Below are positions 50,506 to 63,349 of a stretch of 64,000 bases of DNA, one piece after another. Under the pieces are notes generated by a model. It was not told where the DNA came from. It ran no database searches and saw only the letters and a list, made by a program, of their open reading frames with translations. Made by a program: the position numbers and the translations under genes. The stretch lies in contig NC_086356.1 in assembly GCF_036324505.1 (NCBI RefSeq), positions 19,095,528 through 19,159,527 of the forward strand, written 5' to 3'. The first letter of the stretch is position 1, and each line of letters starts with the position of its first letter. The DNA comes from Eleginops maclovinus (Eukaryota > Chordata > Actinopteri > Perciformes > Eleginopidae).

Positions 50506-53500
50506 AGATTAGTTGAATTATCTTTCAAGTTATAATATGGATTGTTACAGGTATCAGAAAAATGAGTAAACGTAAGCTACAGTAAATGGTATGAAGAGGT
50601 GGGAATAACTAAGTACATTTACTGAAGTACTGTATAATTTTGAGATACTTGTACTTTACTTGAGTATCTCAATCTCAGTTATGCTACTTTGTACTTCTAC
50701 CCCACCACAGTTCAGAGGTAAAAGTTGTACTTTTACTCCCATACATGTATTTAATCCCTTTAGTTACTTTACAGATCTGGATTAATGATGGTAAATATAA
50801 TCAGCCCTTAAATCAGACTTTAGTTCACCTGCAGTAAATCCAGCAGCTACCCTGCAGTATACAAAGCCATTCAAACTAGCTGCACCTTTACCAGCTCTGA
50901 GAACACTTTAATGATCAATCATTATAAAACATATCAGAGATATTATTCTGAAATGGACCAATCCAACAATCACTACTTTTACTGTCTCTACTTTAAGTAC
51001 ATTTAGATGAGAGTACTTTCTACTTTCACTGGAGGAACATTTTGAATGCAGGACTTTTACTGAGACAGAGTATTCCTTCTATTTTACGTAAGTACAAGAT
51101 CTGACTACTTTTCCAACCTCTGCTAGTATGGTCTTTGTATGGACTTGTCACATGACAAAACTCTTACTTAACCAAGCCAAAACATTAAGGCAATATAACT
51201 TGAATCCTCCATTCATTTCAGGTAAAGCAGAAGTTTACATTATGTCTTTTTTTCATATAACCCTCTTCATTTTCGTCTCTTTTTCCAGCTGCTGAGCTCC
51301 AGCCCAAAGAAACCCTCCTTCACCTCGCAGTGCGTTTGGGTTTAGTCCATGTCTCCCGTTATTTAATCCACCAACCGAGAGGTCAGAGGGCATTGACCTT
51401 TCCAAATCAGGAGGGAGACACCCCTCTGCAGCTGGCTCAGAGGGACGGACAGCATGCCATGTTCCGGGTGCTTGCTGCGTAAGGCTACATTTTTTTGACA
51501 AATCGACTAATCGTGACTTCTGATAAGGCTGAATCACAGGGAAGGCTCCTTTCTGTTGTCATTTAATTCATTTCACCTCACTTCCTATCATCTGTCTATC
51601 CCCTCCTCAGTCCTCCAAGTCCTGTAGTCAGCCTGGTTACAGGTGTGTGTTGTGTGTGGGTCGACCGCTCCTGCATGCTGAGGTTTTGTCCCGCAACGGA
51701 CTCCCTGACCCTGACTGTGCGACGTACATCCATCAGCCGCCCTCAGGACGCCATCTTTACCCTCCGAGACAGACTGGCAGACCACAGCATCCTCAAACAG
51801 GTGCGAGCAAACAACCAGGAACAACTTTATTTAACGGCCTTATTGTATTCCCATCTCCTGCACAATATAGAACAGCTGATAAGTATTCCCATGGGGCTCT
51901 GTAGATGATGTTATGCCTGTTGCTTTTGAGATAAGGCCATTTGCACAGGTTTTGTTCAGGCTTGTGGAAACAGAAAGCCCTTGACTCCCACACCCTTTGA
52001 GATACAGTCAGACATGTTGATAAGAGTTGAGCAGGTAACGGTAAACACAACAAGGCATAATAAATCAGAGGGCATGAAGGGGGACATGAAAGGACACACA
52101 TGTCCATATGCAGTGATAGTACAACTTCCACAATGTCAAACAGTGGCGACAGAGACACTGGTTTTGTTTTCTGTGTTTGTGTGGCTCTGTTGTTGTCTGT
52201 GAACAGTTTGATGAAGGTAAAGTTCAAAGATGGCCTTATTTATATGGACATATTTTGTGACCTCGGTAGCCTCACAACCGCGTTCCACGCTGCAGCTAGT
52301 GTGATTCCGTTACTGTATGTCTTGTACTCTTTTTGCTGTTATTTGGAGATTTGTTGCGGTTTATTTGACTGTTCAACTTGTTAACATATCTGTTTTTGTT
52401 CCAGACCAACATGCTCAAAGCTGTCCGAGAGGTAGACCAGACGGAAAAAGAGGAATTCCTTCCTGGTGATGAAGGTAAAGCGGCTTATTTAAATCTAAAT
52501 CTGTGTTGTATAAATTATCCAAGTCCTGTTTACCATGGCTTTTTATTACCTCTAAATCTATGTGCATTCATCTGTAAATGATGTTATTACGGACTGTTTG
52601 TCACAAGATGCTTTTTACCATACCCTACCTGCATCCGAAGTATAATGCTACTTGAAGAATTTGTACTTTTAGATAAAAAGTACATTACATTGTTCACAAT
52701 AACCCTACTTTAAAGCAAGAACATGTAATCAAGTGTCTGTTTACCCGTGATAATCTGACATGAGGCACAGGTAAACACAAATCGAGATACCTGCTGAGTC
52801 TTTGTCCTCCTTTTTGTGCCACACGTTAGCTGTCATGCTGTATGTGCGCACCAGCTGTGTAACATGAGCTCTGAAAAACAAACGTCCAACACAACCAGAC
52901 ACGTATGCCTGAACACACCCACACACTCATAGTCCACAGTGACATTAAACTCACTGATGTAGTTGAGTCTAGTGCTGAAAATAGTCAATATGCTAGTTTA
53001 CTTACAATTAATTTGAACAATCAATTAATATTTTTATTCATTTATGAAGCAGCTTCTCCATGCTGATAGCGTTTGGATTTTTAACGGTCAGACAAATCAT
53101 TTTCCCAGGCGTCCACAGTGGGTTCTGCTTTCAAAAACCGTTTATAATATTTGCGAGAAACAATCCCCACAGATTCATTCGAGCAAACCCTATGGTCATC
53201 CATCATTTGCAACGTAAAGAGACTAAGAAAACACTCTTAAAAAGAGGCCATAAAAGCCACTCTCCTCCTACACGTGTGTTTGTTCTTCCTCAGAGAGTAC
53301 AGAGAAAACTTGAGCGGCAGATTGTTTTTCTTTTCCTTTGGTGACATGCTTGGGCTGGCTATTAACCACACAGGAAGATCCTTTGAGAACTCCAGTAGTG
53401 GGTAAAGTAAACAAAGGGTACCCAAGCAAAACTATTGTTACTTTATAATTATATTGACTCAAGTAAAAGTACATGTAAAAATAACTATTTGCATGAATAA

Positions 53501-54178
53501 CAACTGTAACAACTATTCAAGCAGGGAGTAACTTAATTAGATGCTGTTTAATAAGTGCACACTAAGTGTCATAGTGCCATATAGAGAGAATAATGTGGAT
53601 GTAATGATTGTTAAACTCTTAAAACCAGATAGAAAACAAAGTCATTGCCATTGTGTGTGTGAGCAAGGGCTGTAAATATCAACTATTCATCAATTCATCT
53701 GAAGACTATATTTCTTGATTAATCTTTCGATTGTTTGTTTTATAAAATATCAAAAAACAGTGAGAAATGTTCCAGTTTCTTAAATTCAAGGCTGATGTCT
53801 TTAAATGTCTTGTTTTGTCAGTCAAAAACTACAAACATATTCAGTTTAATATGACATATAACTGAACTAAGACGAATCAGAACAGTTTTATATTTGACAG
53901 TTTGAAAATATTTTGGGAAATTACATTAACCAATCAAAGGTTATCAAATGAGTTCACAAGTGCTTTCTGCTCATCAATGAGTTTAAACTATAAATCTCTT
54001 GTGTAATCTCAGCTGGATATAAACATTATATAGGAAAAGTTTGTAAGGGTAAAAAGTATTTCTGCAAAACAACCACTTTTATTGTAAAAAATGTTTTAAC
54101 GAAATAACTCAAGTACATGTAACATAGTAAATGTAACGCATGACTTCCCCCCACTGCAGATCTTTAATGCTGCATCTT

Positions 54179-54273
<95 letters not shown>

Positions 54274-57200
54274 TTTTTAGTAACTATAGAGATGGCACAT
54301 GGCCGTATCGACTCATAAAGGAGAGCAGGAAGTGTACCTCAGTATTGACCTTAACCCTGTCCGACTTCAGCCGCCGTCCATTAATCCTTTGGAAATAACA
54401 ACCTCACGGGGGGAGTGTGTGCTCTTCCTCTGGACCTGCTGCCTCACAACAACACAACATCTCACAGACCATTTTTTTAATTCCTGGAAACTGGAGACAC
54501 ATCCAGAGGAGCTGATGTCGTGCCATGTGCACATTTCTGCTTGGGAGGAGAGTGGTAGCCTGTCATGCATCAACTTCTGGCTAAACATTTTTATTTTGCA
54601 CAGGCATTAGAGCGGAGCTCCGAGTGGAGGAGCACTCGCTGGTGGACAACGTGAGTATACATGCTGATATATATTTGTGAGTGTCGCTGTAAATGTTTAT
54701 AGATTGGCCTCTTTAGTTCCTCCTGGTTCTTACATGTCACTGTGATTGCATCTCTGTTTACTTCAAGTAAACAGTACTTGAATTCTCTTAAGAGCCATGC
54801 CTTCTCTGTGTGGTTTCTGGTTTGTTTAAAGGTATTTGAAGAGCACCTTGTCCTTTCTCTGGATGATGCGGACGATGAAGACGAGTACACATCCTCATTA
54901 TCTGGTAATTATTCTTGTCTCTGATCTCCTCTTCTCTTCTCCCCAAGATTTTACTGGAGAGAATTTGTTTTATGTTGTTTTTAAATAAATTCACACTGAA
55001 GCACTTTATTACAATATAAAGTGTTATTCAAAATGTTAAAAAAGGCACTTTATTTGAAATGTTTTTCCTCCTCTCCTCTCCTCTCCTCTCCTCTCCTCTC
55101 CTCTCCATTAAATGTATCTACCTCAAGCAAAACAATAGCACCGTAGCCAAACCAAAATAGTTTTTCCGTTTTAATATTATGGCAATAATACTGGCATCTG
55201 GTTTTGATTCCTGAAGAGTTTTATCCAGAATACCTGATGTGCTAATGTTTCTTGGAGGAGGTTCATATGTCATTCATCAAACTCTGGTTAAATATTTGTA
55301 TTTTGCAAAGGTATAAGCAAGAAATCCATGTGTCCTAAATAATGAATGTGTTACTCGTAAAAAAACAGCAACACAACAGCATATCTGTGGCTGTACTGAG
55401 CAGCAGGGTGTGGAATAATAAGGTGGTGCAGAAGCCCTGACTGGAAGTTTTTTTCTTGTGGCGCTTGCACAATGTGCAGAGCTCTGTTTTGAATCACATC
55501 ATAGGAAATCAATAAACCAACTGCCTCACAGACACAGACAGGGATGCACTTCTGGATAAGGTTAATGAGCAGTTTTGTTTGATTAAACCGACGTATTATC
55601 CTCCTGGAGTCTGGCTGCAGGCGGCGCAGGTTGCGTCTTCAATGACTCCGTCTGGGAGTCCAGGAATCTGCCCTGTCATTTGGACAAAAGCAGGAATGGG
55701 GTCAGGAAGGGAGATGCCCCCCCTCCTAGTCTGGCCTGTCTCCCTGCCGTCCCCTCCCCCCCGACCCCCCCGGATCGGACAGTGGTGCTCTGTACTTGAA
55801 TTGAGGGGGGGGGAGAATGTTAACAAGCTCAAATTTCGTAGCGTTTACAAAAGCTGACATTTTAGGTGAGCCACATACATTAACCTTGAGTTCTCTCTTA
55901 AACACGCAAGCGCAAACACTCACTGGCTTGTAAAAAACTTCGAGGAGGATGCTCACATGTTTCAGGTGTTGCCACAGTTACTGTGATTGTGAGTCCTCAT
56001 TTCCTGTGTAGAAGAATGAAGAGTTTGTTGTAAACTACTGAATGGAGGAAATAAACTCAGTGTCCATAAAGTGAAGTGTGTGTGTATGAGTGGCAATGCT
56101 GGGGCATTGATCCCAATGTTTTCCCCTTAAGCAGGACTGCAGATTTTTCGGTATTGCCCAAGGCATCAAACTCCCCGCTGAGTTGAATATTTTTGTCGTG
56201 ATGACGGCGCCTGAAGATGGATGTGGTTCAGAGTTGTCATCCAGAGTTATTGTTTTTTTCCATATCTGTCGAAATGATGGTCTGGTTTCAACCGTTTCAG
56301 TTGTTGTTGGAGCTTGCCTGTGTGACAATCATTCCACCATCTGAGTCTTCAATCTGTCACCATGCTTTAAATTAAACAGAGAGGAGATTTCTGTGTCTGT
56401 GTGGAGCTGCGTTCACTGACAGTTTGATTTGAGCATATAAAATGGGAGCATGCAGACGGAGACATATACAGAATATAACATAAACACAGGGAGTCTGCCT
56501 TGTGTGTTTGAGCTGCAGCTAATGTCTTCACTGTGTGAGAGCAGCAGAGAGGAAATGCCTCTGTGATGCTCAGGATTTCCCTTACATTAGTGTGGGCACG
56601 GCCGCTCCAGACATCAAAGTCTGAGGGGAAAGTGCTCAGAGCTTTGAAAATGTCTTCTCATCAAGAGAGGTAATTTTCCACATTGTAATCGTAGAATTAC
56701 CAGCAGCAAGCACTCCTGTGAACATGCACATGTATGTAAACTGCCACTATTCTGTACTCATTCATTTTTAGGGTTTTTTAGCTGTGCTTTGTTGTTACTT
56801 TGTACTTTTACTACATTTTTAAACACAAACATTGTACATTTTTACTGCATTATATTTAGTATATTTTTTAGTATGTAAACACTGTATCCCAAACCACAAA
56901 AAATGCCTCAAAGGGCTGTACAGAGCAAACAAAAGCAAAGACAAAATACAAATATCATAGCACAAAAATGATAACAACCATATGAACAATATACATTGAT
57001 TCATAGTATTTGATAAACATGTCTCCTTTATTCCATATCAGTGAGATTTTTCAAGACAATCAGTCTTTTATTATCAGTCTGCAAAACAATTTGGAAACCT
57101 AACCCAGGTATTAAAAACATGTTATTTTTAATGAAAATCATTATAGAAGCGATCATAATATTACACAACTGGTCCATATAAAAAAAATAGAATCATGAAA

Positions 57201-60200
57201 GAAAAAGTTGTATATGTGAATTGTAGTCATGCCCAGTCTTCCCAATTTAAACTTTGTCAAAAACCAGTTTTTATAATTCAATTTATGAATATGAAAGAGA
57301 GAGTGTACATGATTACTGTTAACCAGACGTGGTCTATAAAGGAGAACAAGGCTCCAGTCAATAATCCATTTCCTAGAAACCGTCAGCTTGGCGGTAAGGT
57401 TGACATGTGCAGGTTTCTATAAAAACAAACCTGTAAAGGTCAGACAGGGAGAAGGTATGCAGTGTCTGCTCACATTTTCCTTTCTTTACTCTATCCCTAA
57501 CATTAAATAGGAGAAAGATCAATAAATTATGGCACAATGATCGAAAAAATCACTAGAATTAAGCAGAACAGCAGGCTCACTGAAGAAAATACGAGTTAAC
57601 AGAAAGATATGATGACAGGTTTGGTCATTTATTTTCTCTTTTTATGGCATATCTTTTTTCATTTAAATGTTTGTAATGTGTTTTGGTTGTAGGGGTTAGA
57701 CCCTAACCCTGCTTTACTCATGTTACACTGAGAGCTGTTTTTTATATTAAACCAACTGATATTAGGATGAATAATAGTAATGATAAATGACTTTTTGCCG
57801 TGTTCTGGGAAGGTAAATCATTGAGAAGGATAAAAATAAATTCCTAATGGACATCTGCATCTTGTACAGCGCTGTATAGAAGCTGATCCTAACTGGGAAA
57901 AGGGAGTAGAGAATAAGAGAAGTACTTTATTTTAATAATAATAAAGCTCACTGAAGATTGTACTCTTTGTTTTTCACAGTAAATGGGCATCCCATGCAGT
58001 CCAGTGGAGACCAGAGCCAGTTCACTGCAGACCCTCTGCTCTCCAGGATCAACAGCAGCGACCGGAGCCACACACATCATTCACAGGTCATACATCACCC
58101 TCTCTTTAAACACAGGTTTATCATTTCAAGGGACAGTTCAGCCCAAAATAAACTATACTTATTTGTCCTCATATCTGCAGTGCTGTTTTTTAATCTAGAT
58201 TGTTTGAGTGTGAGTCGCTGACTGTAAGCAGTATCAGCCCTAGAGAAGTCAGCCTATTCTCAGGTGTAATGAAACCAGCTTTTGGTGATAAATGTCTCTT
58301 CCCAGAAATCATGACCCGTTGCTCAAGGTAATCCATCAACGCAGCAAAACAGTTTCTTATAGTAACTTTTTTTTCCTACCAAACTACACCCTCCAACCGC
58401 ATCACAATTCGTGCTAGATTAACGCTTATTTCTGAGCAGGGATACAGCTGGTGGTTGTTGTTCATTAGAAAGAAAATAGTTCCTATTTCAAATTGCTCAA
58501 CACAAGGTCAGTTGATTATCTTCAGTAACTGGGTCTTGATTCTCGGAAAGAGAAATTTCTGGCAAATGTTTTCAAATCTATCTATTAAGCAAGGTGCTAC
58601 CATTATATTTGAGAGAAGGCAGACATGTTTTGGGCTTGTATTTCCATCACTCTGCTACTAACACAAAAACAATCTAAGTATCGTCGATTATGGGGTGAGC
58701 TGTCCATTAAATCATCCCTGTTTGGCTACTTTTTAAAATACATTGGTGCTTTCTTTTGCACTCTTTAACTTTAGGAGGAAGATGCCGACATTAAGTACAG
58801 CGTCAGTGGAGTGACGAGGGGCAGCACAGTGACGGACAGTGGGTTGTGGGACACGATGGACTCAGATGATTTCCTTCCAGCCACTGACACTCCTCCGCCC
58901 TATTCAGAAAAATACTTTCTCCCCTGCTCTCCCCCTCTCTCCCTCCCTGACCAGGGCCTCACAAGGCTAAAAAGTCCCTCCTCCTCCGAGTCGAACAAGG
59001 AGACAGAAAATTCACCCATGGATACCTGCGACCTCAGGTATAAAACATCGTGGACCATTCTCTCTTATCAGGACGCAGTGTTTTAGTTGTCTGTGTGTGT
59101 AACTGGTCCTCTATTTCTCCAGTCCCAGTCTGGTGGCTCTGGAGTTGGACAGTGAGGAGGAAAGCACTGAGCCAAAGTCTCCGCTTTCCCCGCTCCTGTC
59201 AGATGTTGAGAAAAGTGAACAGAAAAGGGAAGCGTTTGGTCCCACCCATGACCTCACATGCACTCGCAGCCAATCTGCCTCCTCAGCATGTGAACCCACC
59301 ACTAAAGTAAAATACCATCTCAGGCTCTCTGTAACAGTCATTTCCACTTCCCCTCATATCATTCATGAATTGAATTGATGGTTTGAAGTCTAATGTTCTT
59401 TTTTTTTTAAATGATGTTTTCACAGGAATTGGGTGACCAGGGGATTCGCCTGCGTTCGTATTCCTACTCTTCCTCCAAAATCAGCTTGCGTCCTTCTCGT
59501 TTTGCGCGGGACAACCACACATCAGATATCAGCCCTGGTCAGTAACACCCAAAATCTGAAGTGTACAGTAGAATAACACATGACTAACAATGTTCTCATC
59601 AACTAACTTCACTTGTGTGGTGTGTTACTAAATGGTTGGTGCAGAGCTAACTTTTTACATTCTCTTTTTGTCCATAACCAGCTGTTCAATGCAGATAATC
59701 TCACTACTAATAAAAAGTGCAGTCAACTTCAGTAATAATAGTTTGTCATTTTGGGAAATACACCTATTTGGTTTCTTGCCGACATTTAGATGAGAAGATC
59801 AGTATGAATTTCTTTTTGTTGTTTAATATAAAGATACAGGGAGAAGAAAGTTAGCTTAGCTTAGCTTACCTTAGCATAGGCTGGTAAAATAGCTAACCTG
59901 GCTCTATTAGGAATATTAAAATTGTCCTACATGCATGGTGGAACTTGCTTATTAACCAGTTATATATGAATTTTGTTAAAGTCATACAAACAACCCAAAT
60001 TTCTGATTAATTGGTGATAATGTGATGCACGATTTCTTAGCCAGGGAAAGGGACTCTGACAGTCTGAGGGTGATATTGATCTTCATCTCCAAATCTTGTC
60101 AAGAAATCAAATATTTTCCAAGATTTTTAACTATTCCTTCAAAAATGTCTCAAAAATGCTTGTTAAATCCTTACAATGAGCCTCCAGCAGTGCAATAAAC

Positions 60201-63200
60201 ATATATTTTGTGAGCTGTCAGTCTGGAGTTGACTGTACCGGTGATATTTGTCCGCTCTGTAGTTGATGTGTGAGCTCTGTCCACTGTGTCCTGTAGATGC
60301 CGGGCTTCACAGTGTCAGCCACAGCCGATCTCTCCTTCAGGCCCTCTCTCTGTCTAAATCTCTGTCTCTTCTCCACCCTGGTAGTAAGTACTGGACACCT
60401 ACAGCCGTCACACTGCGCTAAGGCTCAGCATGCCGCTGTCAGTGTCAGTGCTTATGTGTGTGTGTGAGTCAAGGTTATTATTGTTAACTGATTCTGTTGA
60501 TTAAATGAATGTTTTGAAACATTTGATTTGATTTGAAGACAGAAAGGACTTTGGTAGAGACCAAAGCAAAGCTATAATCACAGTGAATGTTGGACCTACA
60601 TTCATTAGGGGGTTTTAAACGAGACCCAAATTGATGTAAATGTTGTTTTGAAAGGGAAACTTCAAAACATGTCAAATAAGCAACTGTCAGGCTCGCCATA
60701 TCAAATTAAAATAGCTGACAATATTTGTTCTTGGTTTGTTTTCACTGCTCCCAACTGGACAAATACAAAGTTGCACTTTTAAAAAGGACTGTATTTCAAC
60801 TGTTGTCTGGTTAAAATATAACTACCTGATCAGAAACATCATTCTGCATTTAAGTTGAATATAAATTAAATTTTAATTTGCAGAGTAGTGCTTTTCATCA
60901 TCAGTGCCAGTTGCTTTCTAAGCTTAAGTTAATTTATCATCATTATACATACTTCAATGATTCCAAAACCGTGGACAATCAAACCACAAACAAAACAAGG
61001 ATGGGGATTTTAAGTAGTAACACATTAAAATAGAATCATGAAAACATATTAACCTTGACGTGTGTTTGCATGTGTGTGTATGCCTTCCCTAATCATGAGT
61101 CAGCCTTGTCGTAATCAGAATGGCAGCAGGAGTGCAAGAAGAACTCACATTTGCAGTGATGAAATAAAAAGCAGCTGATTACTTTGCAGCCCGGTGAGAG
61201 ATGTAAGGGGTCTCTGAGGGGTCAGCGCTCTGTCTGTCTGCTACAGCTTCATATGGACTGTCATATACCCCTGATCATCTTTTGTCTTGCATATCAGTTG
61301 TGATATTATTTATTGTATATGTCATTATGCTTTCATAAGAACAGCTTCTCTGGCAAGTAAATGAAACTTTTATCACTCACTGTAACAGTTAATGATGATG
61401 GTTCCTTGTTGTATATGATATTGGATGTTATTTGTTCTGTTGCCTGACTGTAGCTCTTTTTTTTGTTTTTGTTTTTACAGACAACCGACAAACACTTAAA
61501 TGTTTTAGTTTGATAACTTCTTGTCATTTTTTATGTTCACAGAGCAAAGAGCCTCCAGTATATCAGAGCAGTCACATGAAAAAAGGTATTTATGCTTCAC
61601 TTTTTCCCCTCTTTTTAGTTTTAGTGTTTCTTTCTTTACAAAATGACTCATCTTTTCACGTTAGCAAGTCTTTCACTCTTAATTAAAATGAAAGTTAATT
61701 TTCATCAAATATGTAATCCCCAGCGTGGGGAGCAACATAATAGTAACCGTGACGACCAGGTTGCTTGGTGACAGTGGGCACTGTGAAGTTTGCTGCCGTC
61801 TTTTGTGAAGCTCTTTTGTCCTTGTGGAGCAGAGGTTTTATGAGCTGGTGGTTTTGATCCTGTTTGTTTCTGTTTCTAGTGACGTACAGTACAGATACCA
61901 GCGTGACCCTGAGCTGCTTTCTGCTTTGTTATTGAAATGCACAATGCTCTTGTTTTTCCCTCCATGGCTGCCTTGCTCAGACATGATCAGCTGCATCAAG
62001 GATGTCCTAATGTATAATGAATGTGTTGTACTGGGCAGGCAAATGATGGTTATTGATTAAAAAATGGTACTAAACTATTACAGTAAGTGACGATAGCACT
62101 TTCAATAGTTTCCTGAAGGTTGGCACTAACTTAAAATATGACTTCCTCCTCTTTTTGTTTTCCTACTCAGCTCTCTGCTGATGCCAAATGATATTTCCTC
62201 TGCCTCTTTGTATGTAAATGCACTAATGGACCACACTTCAGGGGCGCCCCCTAGTGGAAGACACTAGAAATAATATACAGTATACGCCGATCAGCGTTAA
62301 CATTATGACCACCTGCTTAATATTGTGTAGGTCCCCCTTTTGCGGCCAAAACAGCCCTGAGCGGGTGAACTTGGTCTGCAATGTTTAGGTAGGTGGTACG
62401 TGTCAAAGTAACATCCTCATGAATGGCAGGACCCAACGTTTCCCAGCAGAATATTGCCCAGAGCCTCACACTGCCACAAGAGCTGCAGTTTTGGAGATGC
62501 TCTGACCCAGTCTTCTAGCCATCACAATTTGGCCCAAGTCAGAGTCGCTCACATCCTTACGCTTGCTTATTTTTCCTGCTTCCAACACATCAACTTTGAG
62601 GAGAAAGAGTTCACTTGCTGCCTAACATACCCCCCCCCCCCCACTGACAGGTGCTATTCTAACAAGAGTCAGTGTCATAATGTTATGGCTGATTGGTGTA
62701 TATGGTGTGTTTTTTATAAATGCATTGAGATTCAAATGTGACCTGACCAAAAAGGCAGCATGAACATTATTGAAATGAAAAACAAAAACAATGCAAGTAG
62801 ACAATTACAAATAAATTATTAAAATATCAATTTAATACACAATACAACAAAATGCAGAAAACTGATTCTAAGGACTTCAGTGAACAATCCTAGAAACTTC
62901 AGTGACTAAGAGGGTTATTGTCTTGCTCCTTTTAATATGGACTGAAACTCCTCCATCACAGTCATTCTGTTCATTTATTCAGGAATTTGTTGCAGCGTTT
63001 TTAAAATATATTTATTCTAGTTGTAGTAGTTGTAACCTCACTGCTGTCGAATGTTGTGGGTGTGCGGGCCATATTAATTTTGGCCGTTGTGGCTTCTCAT
63101 CAGTATATTAACTCATCAGTGTGTGTGTCGGTGTGTGTGCGCTGCTCTTTACAGGGAGATTAGGTTCCGTAAGCGAGCGCAGTCTGCTGACGATGAGGGC

Positions 63201-63260
63201 AGCATGGAGCTGGCCGAGTCCCTCCAACATCTCACCCTGTCTGAGTTCCTCAAAGAGTAT
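40557..63260 (+). CDS. arhgef28: Rho guanine nucleotide exchange factor 28 (p190RhoGEF), N-terminal part
   Basis: Exons by eye: 40557-40589, 46470-46614, 46700-47077, 51289-51478, 51611-51800, 52405-52474, 54604-54650, 54832-54904, 57980-58086, 58775-59037, 59123-59306, 59426-59537, 60297-60383, 61543-61585, 63155-63260. Phases agree throughout; about 676 residues. The protein starts [20 protein letters not shown], then [15 protein letters not shown], like human ARHGEF28. Ankyrin-like segments ([33 protein letters not shown]) lie at about 195-245. Acidic and Ser-rich linkers follow. [12 protein letters not shown] near 570 and [10 protein letters not shown] near 630 also match. The family is a RhoA exchange factor with ankyrin, C1, DH, PH and coiled-coil regions, acting with FAK and microtubules and binding NEFL mRNA. 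C1, DH and PH lie beyond the window edge. Position next to ankra2 separates it from akap13 and arhgef2/18. Two boundaries are ambiguous (47077 or 47100; 60380 or 60383), and the last exon may read through to a stop at 63321. Confidence 0.88.
43356..43441 (+). promoter_or_regulatory. Pair of palindromic CRE sites in an arhgef28 intron
   Basis: Two exact TGACGTCA octamers at 43356-43363 and 43434-43441, 78 bp apart. They are flanked by a less AT-rich stretch (43340-43550) than the rest of the intron. This is the CREB/ATF consensus. It could be an enhancer or an alternative promoter. Motif evidence only. Confidence 0.4.
46065..46423. mobile_element. TTAA-flanked MITE in arhgef28 intron
   Basis: TTAA at 46065-46068 and 46420-46423 with inverted ends AGAGGCCCTATTATGCT and AGGGGCCCTGTTATGCT (15 of 17 identical). 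359 bp, no reading frame. The right end stops about 45 bp before the exon at 46470, so it may overlap the branch-point region of that acceptor. Confidence 0.7.
49600..50505 (+). mobile_element. L2-type LINE 3' fragment
   Basis: The frame at 49620-50186 encodes the C-terminal part of a non-LTR ORF2: [91 protein letters not shown]. After a frameshift near 50140, codons for [24 protein letters not shown] sequence continue in another frame to about 50330. The 3' end GGCGCCTATAAATAAAATG is followed by (ATT)n at 50478-50505, the short-tandem tail typical of L2. It is truncated at 49.6 kb, lacks the RT catalytic core, and is inactive. It lies in an arhgef28 intron. Confidence 0.9.
50594..51122 (+). 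mobile_element. hAT-type MITE, copy 2, in arhgef28 intron
   Basis: A 529-bp element, inverted relative to the 7282-7759 copy and alignable with it over most of its length. Ends are AAGAGGTGGGA (a decayed CAGAGGTGG) and CCAACCTCTG. Flanks ATGGTATG (50586-50593) and CTAGTATG (51123-51130) agree at 6 of 8 positions, a decayed target duplication. It inserted next to the L2 fragment, within about 170 bp of the exon at 51289. Confidence 0.75.
53393..54156. mobile_element. Possible old hAT-type element in arhgef28 intron
   Basis: Begins CAGTAGTGGGTAAAGTAA and ends AACTCAAGTACATGTAACATAG through CCCCCCACTG. Both the CAGTRGTGGG ends and the ACTCAAGTAAAAGTAC motif resemble the hAT MITEs in this window. 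The putative 8-bp flanks GAGAACTC and CAGATCTT match only partly (5 of 8). The interior (53650-53900) resembles a common fish repeat. Tentative. Confidence 0.4.
54181..54271. repeat. (CA)n microsatellite
   Basis: About 90 bp of perfect CA dinucleotide in an arhgef28 intron, about 330 bp before the exon at 54604. Confidence 0.95.
55067..55106. repeat. (CTCCT)n tandem repeat
   Basis: Eight or so CTCCT units with a pure pyrimidine plus strand, in an arhgef28 intron just downstream of the exon ending at 54904. Confidence 0.9.
55107..57979. other. Long arhgef28 intron with no further feature
   Basis: About 2.9 kb of intron between the exons ending at 54904 and starting at 57980. C-rich runs at about 55705-55775 and 55804-55812 are the only striking composition. 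No exon with matching phase and homology was found, and no clear repeat. Confidence 0.5.
59735..60080. repeat. Dispersed fish repeat fragment
   Basis: Sequence beginning TTTGTCATTTTGGGAAATACAC, passing through TTTCTTGCCGACATTTAGATGAGAAGATC and ending in GTTAGCTTAGCTTAGCTTACC and GCTAACCTGGCTCT. I recall this as a very common teleost interspersed repeat of uncertain class. No ends or target duplication were defined. Confidence 0.5.
62244..62257 (-). promoter_or_regulatory. CTCF-like binding site
   Basis: The minus strand reads CCACTAGGGGGCGC, an exact match to the strongest vertebrate CTCF core. It lies in an arhgef28 intron about 25 bp left of a TA-flanked MITE. Motif evidence only, but the match is about as good as this motif gets. 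Confidence 0.6.
62283..62700. mobile_element. Tc1/mariner-type MITE
   Basis: 418 bp bounded by TA on each side, with 27-bp inverted ends that agree at 23 positions: TACGCCGATCAGCGTTAACA at the left and TACACCAATCAGCCATAACA at the right, both continuing TTATGAC. The interior (CCTGCTTAATATTGTGTAGG, TCCCCCTTTTGCGGCCAAAAC) is familiar as a widespread vertebrate repeat. A C-run lies at 62629-62642. No intact frame. It is located in an arhgef28 intron. Confidence 0.75.
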
Positions 63261-63349
63261 GTGGGGGGTCCACCCCCGATCCCCTGTTCTAGCATCCTTA
63301 ACCATCCACCTCCAGCGAACTAACCCCTGACTGACAGCATGTTCGCAGC

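Noticed and set aside
55579..55857. 92-codon frame in a GC-rich part of an arhgef28 intron
   Set aside because: Proline and arginine content comes from C-runs; no homology to arhgef28 and no matching splice phases.
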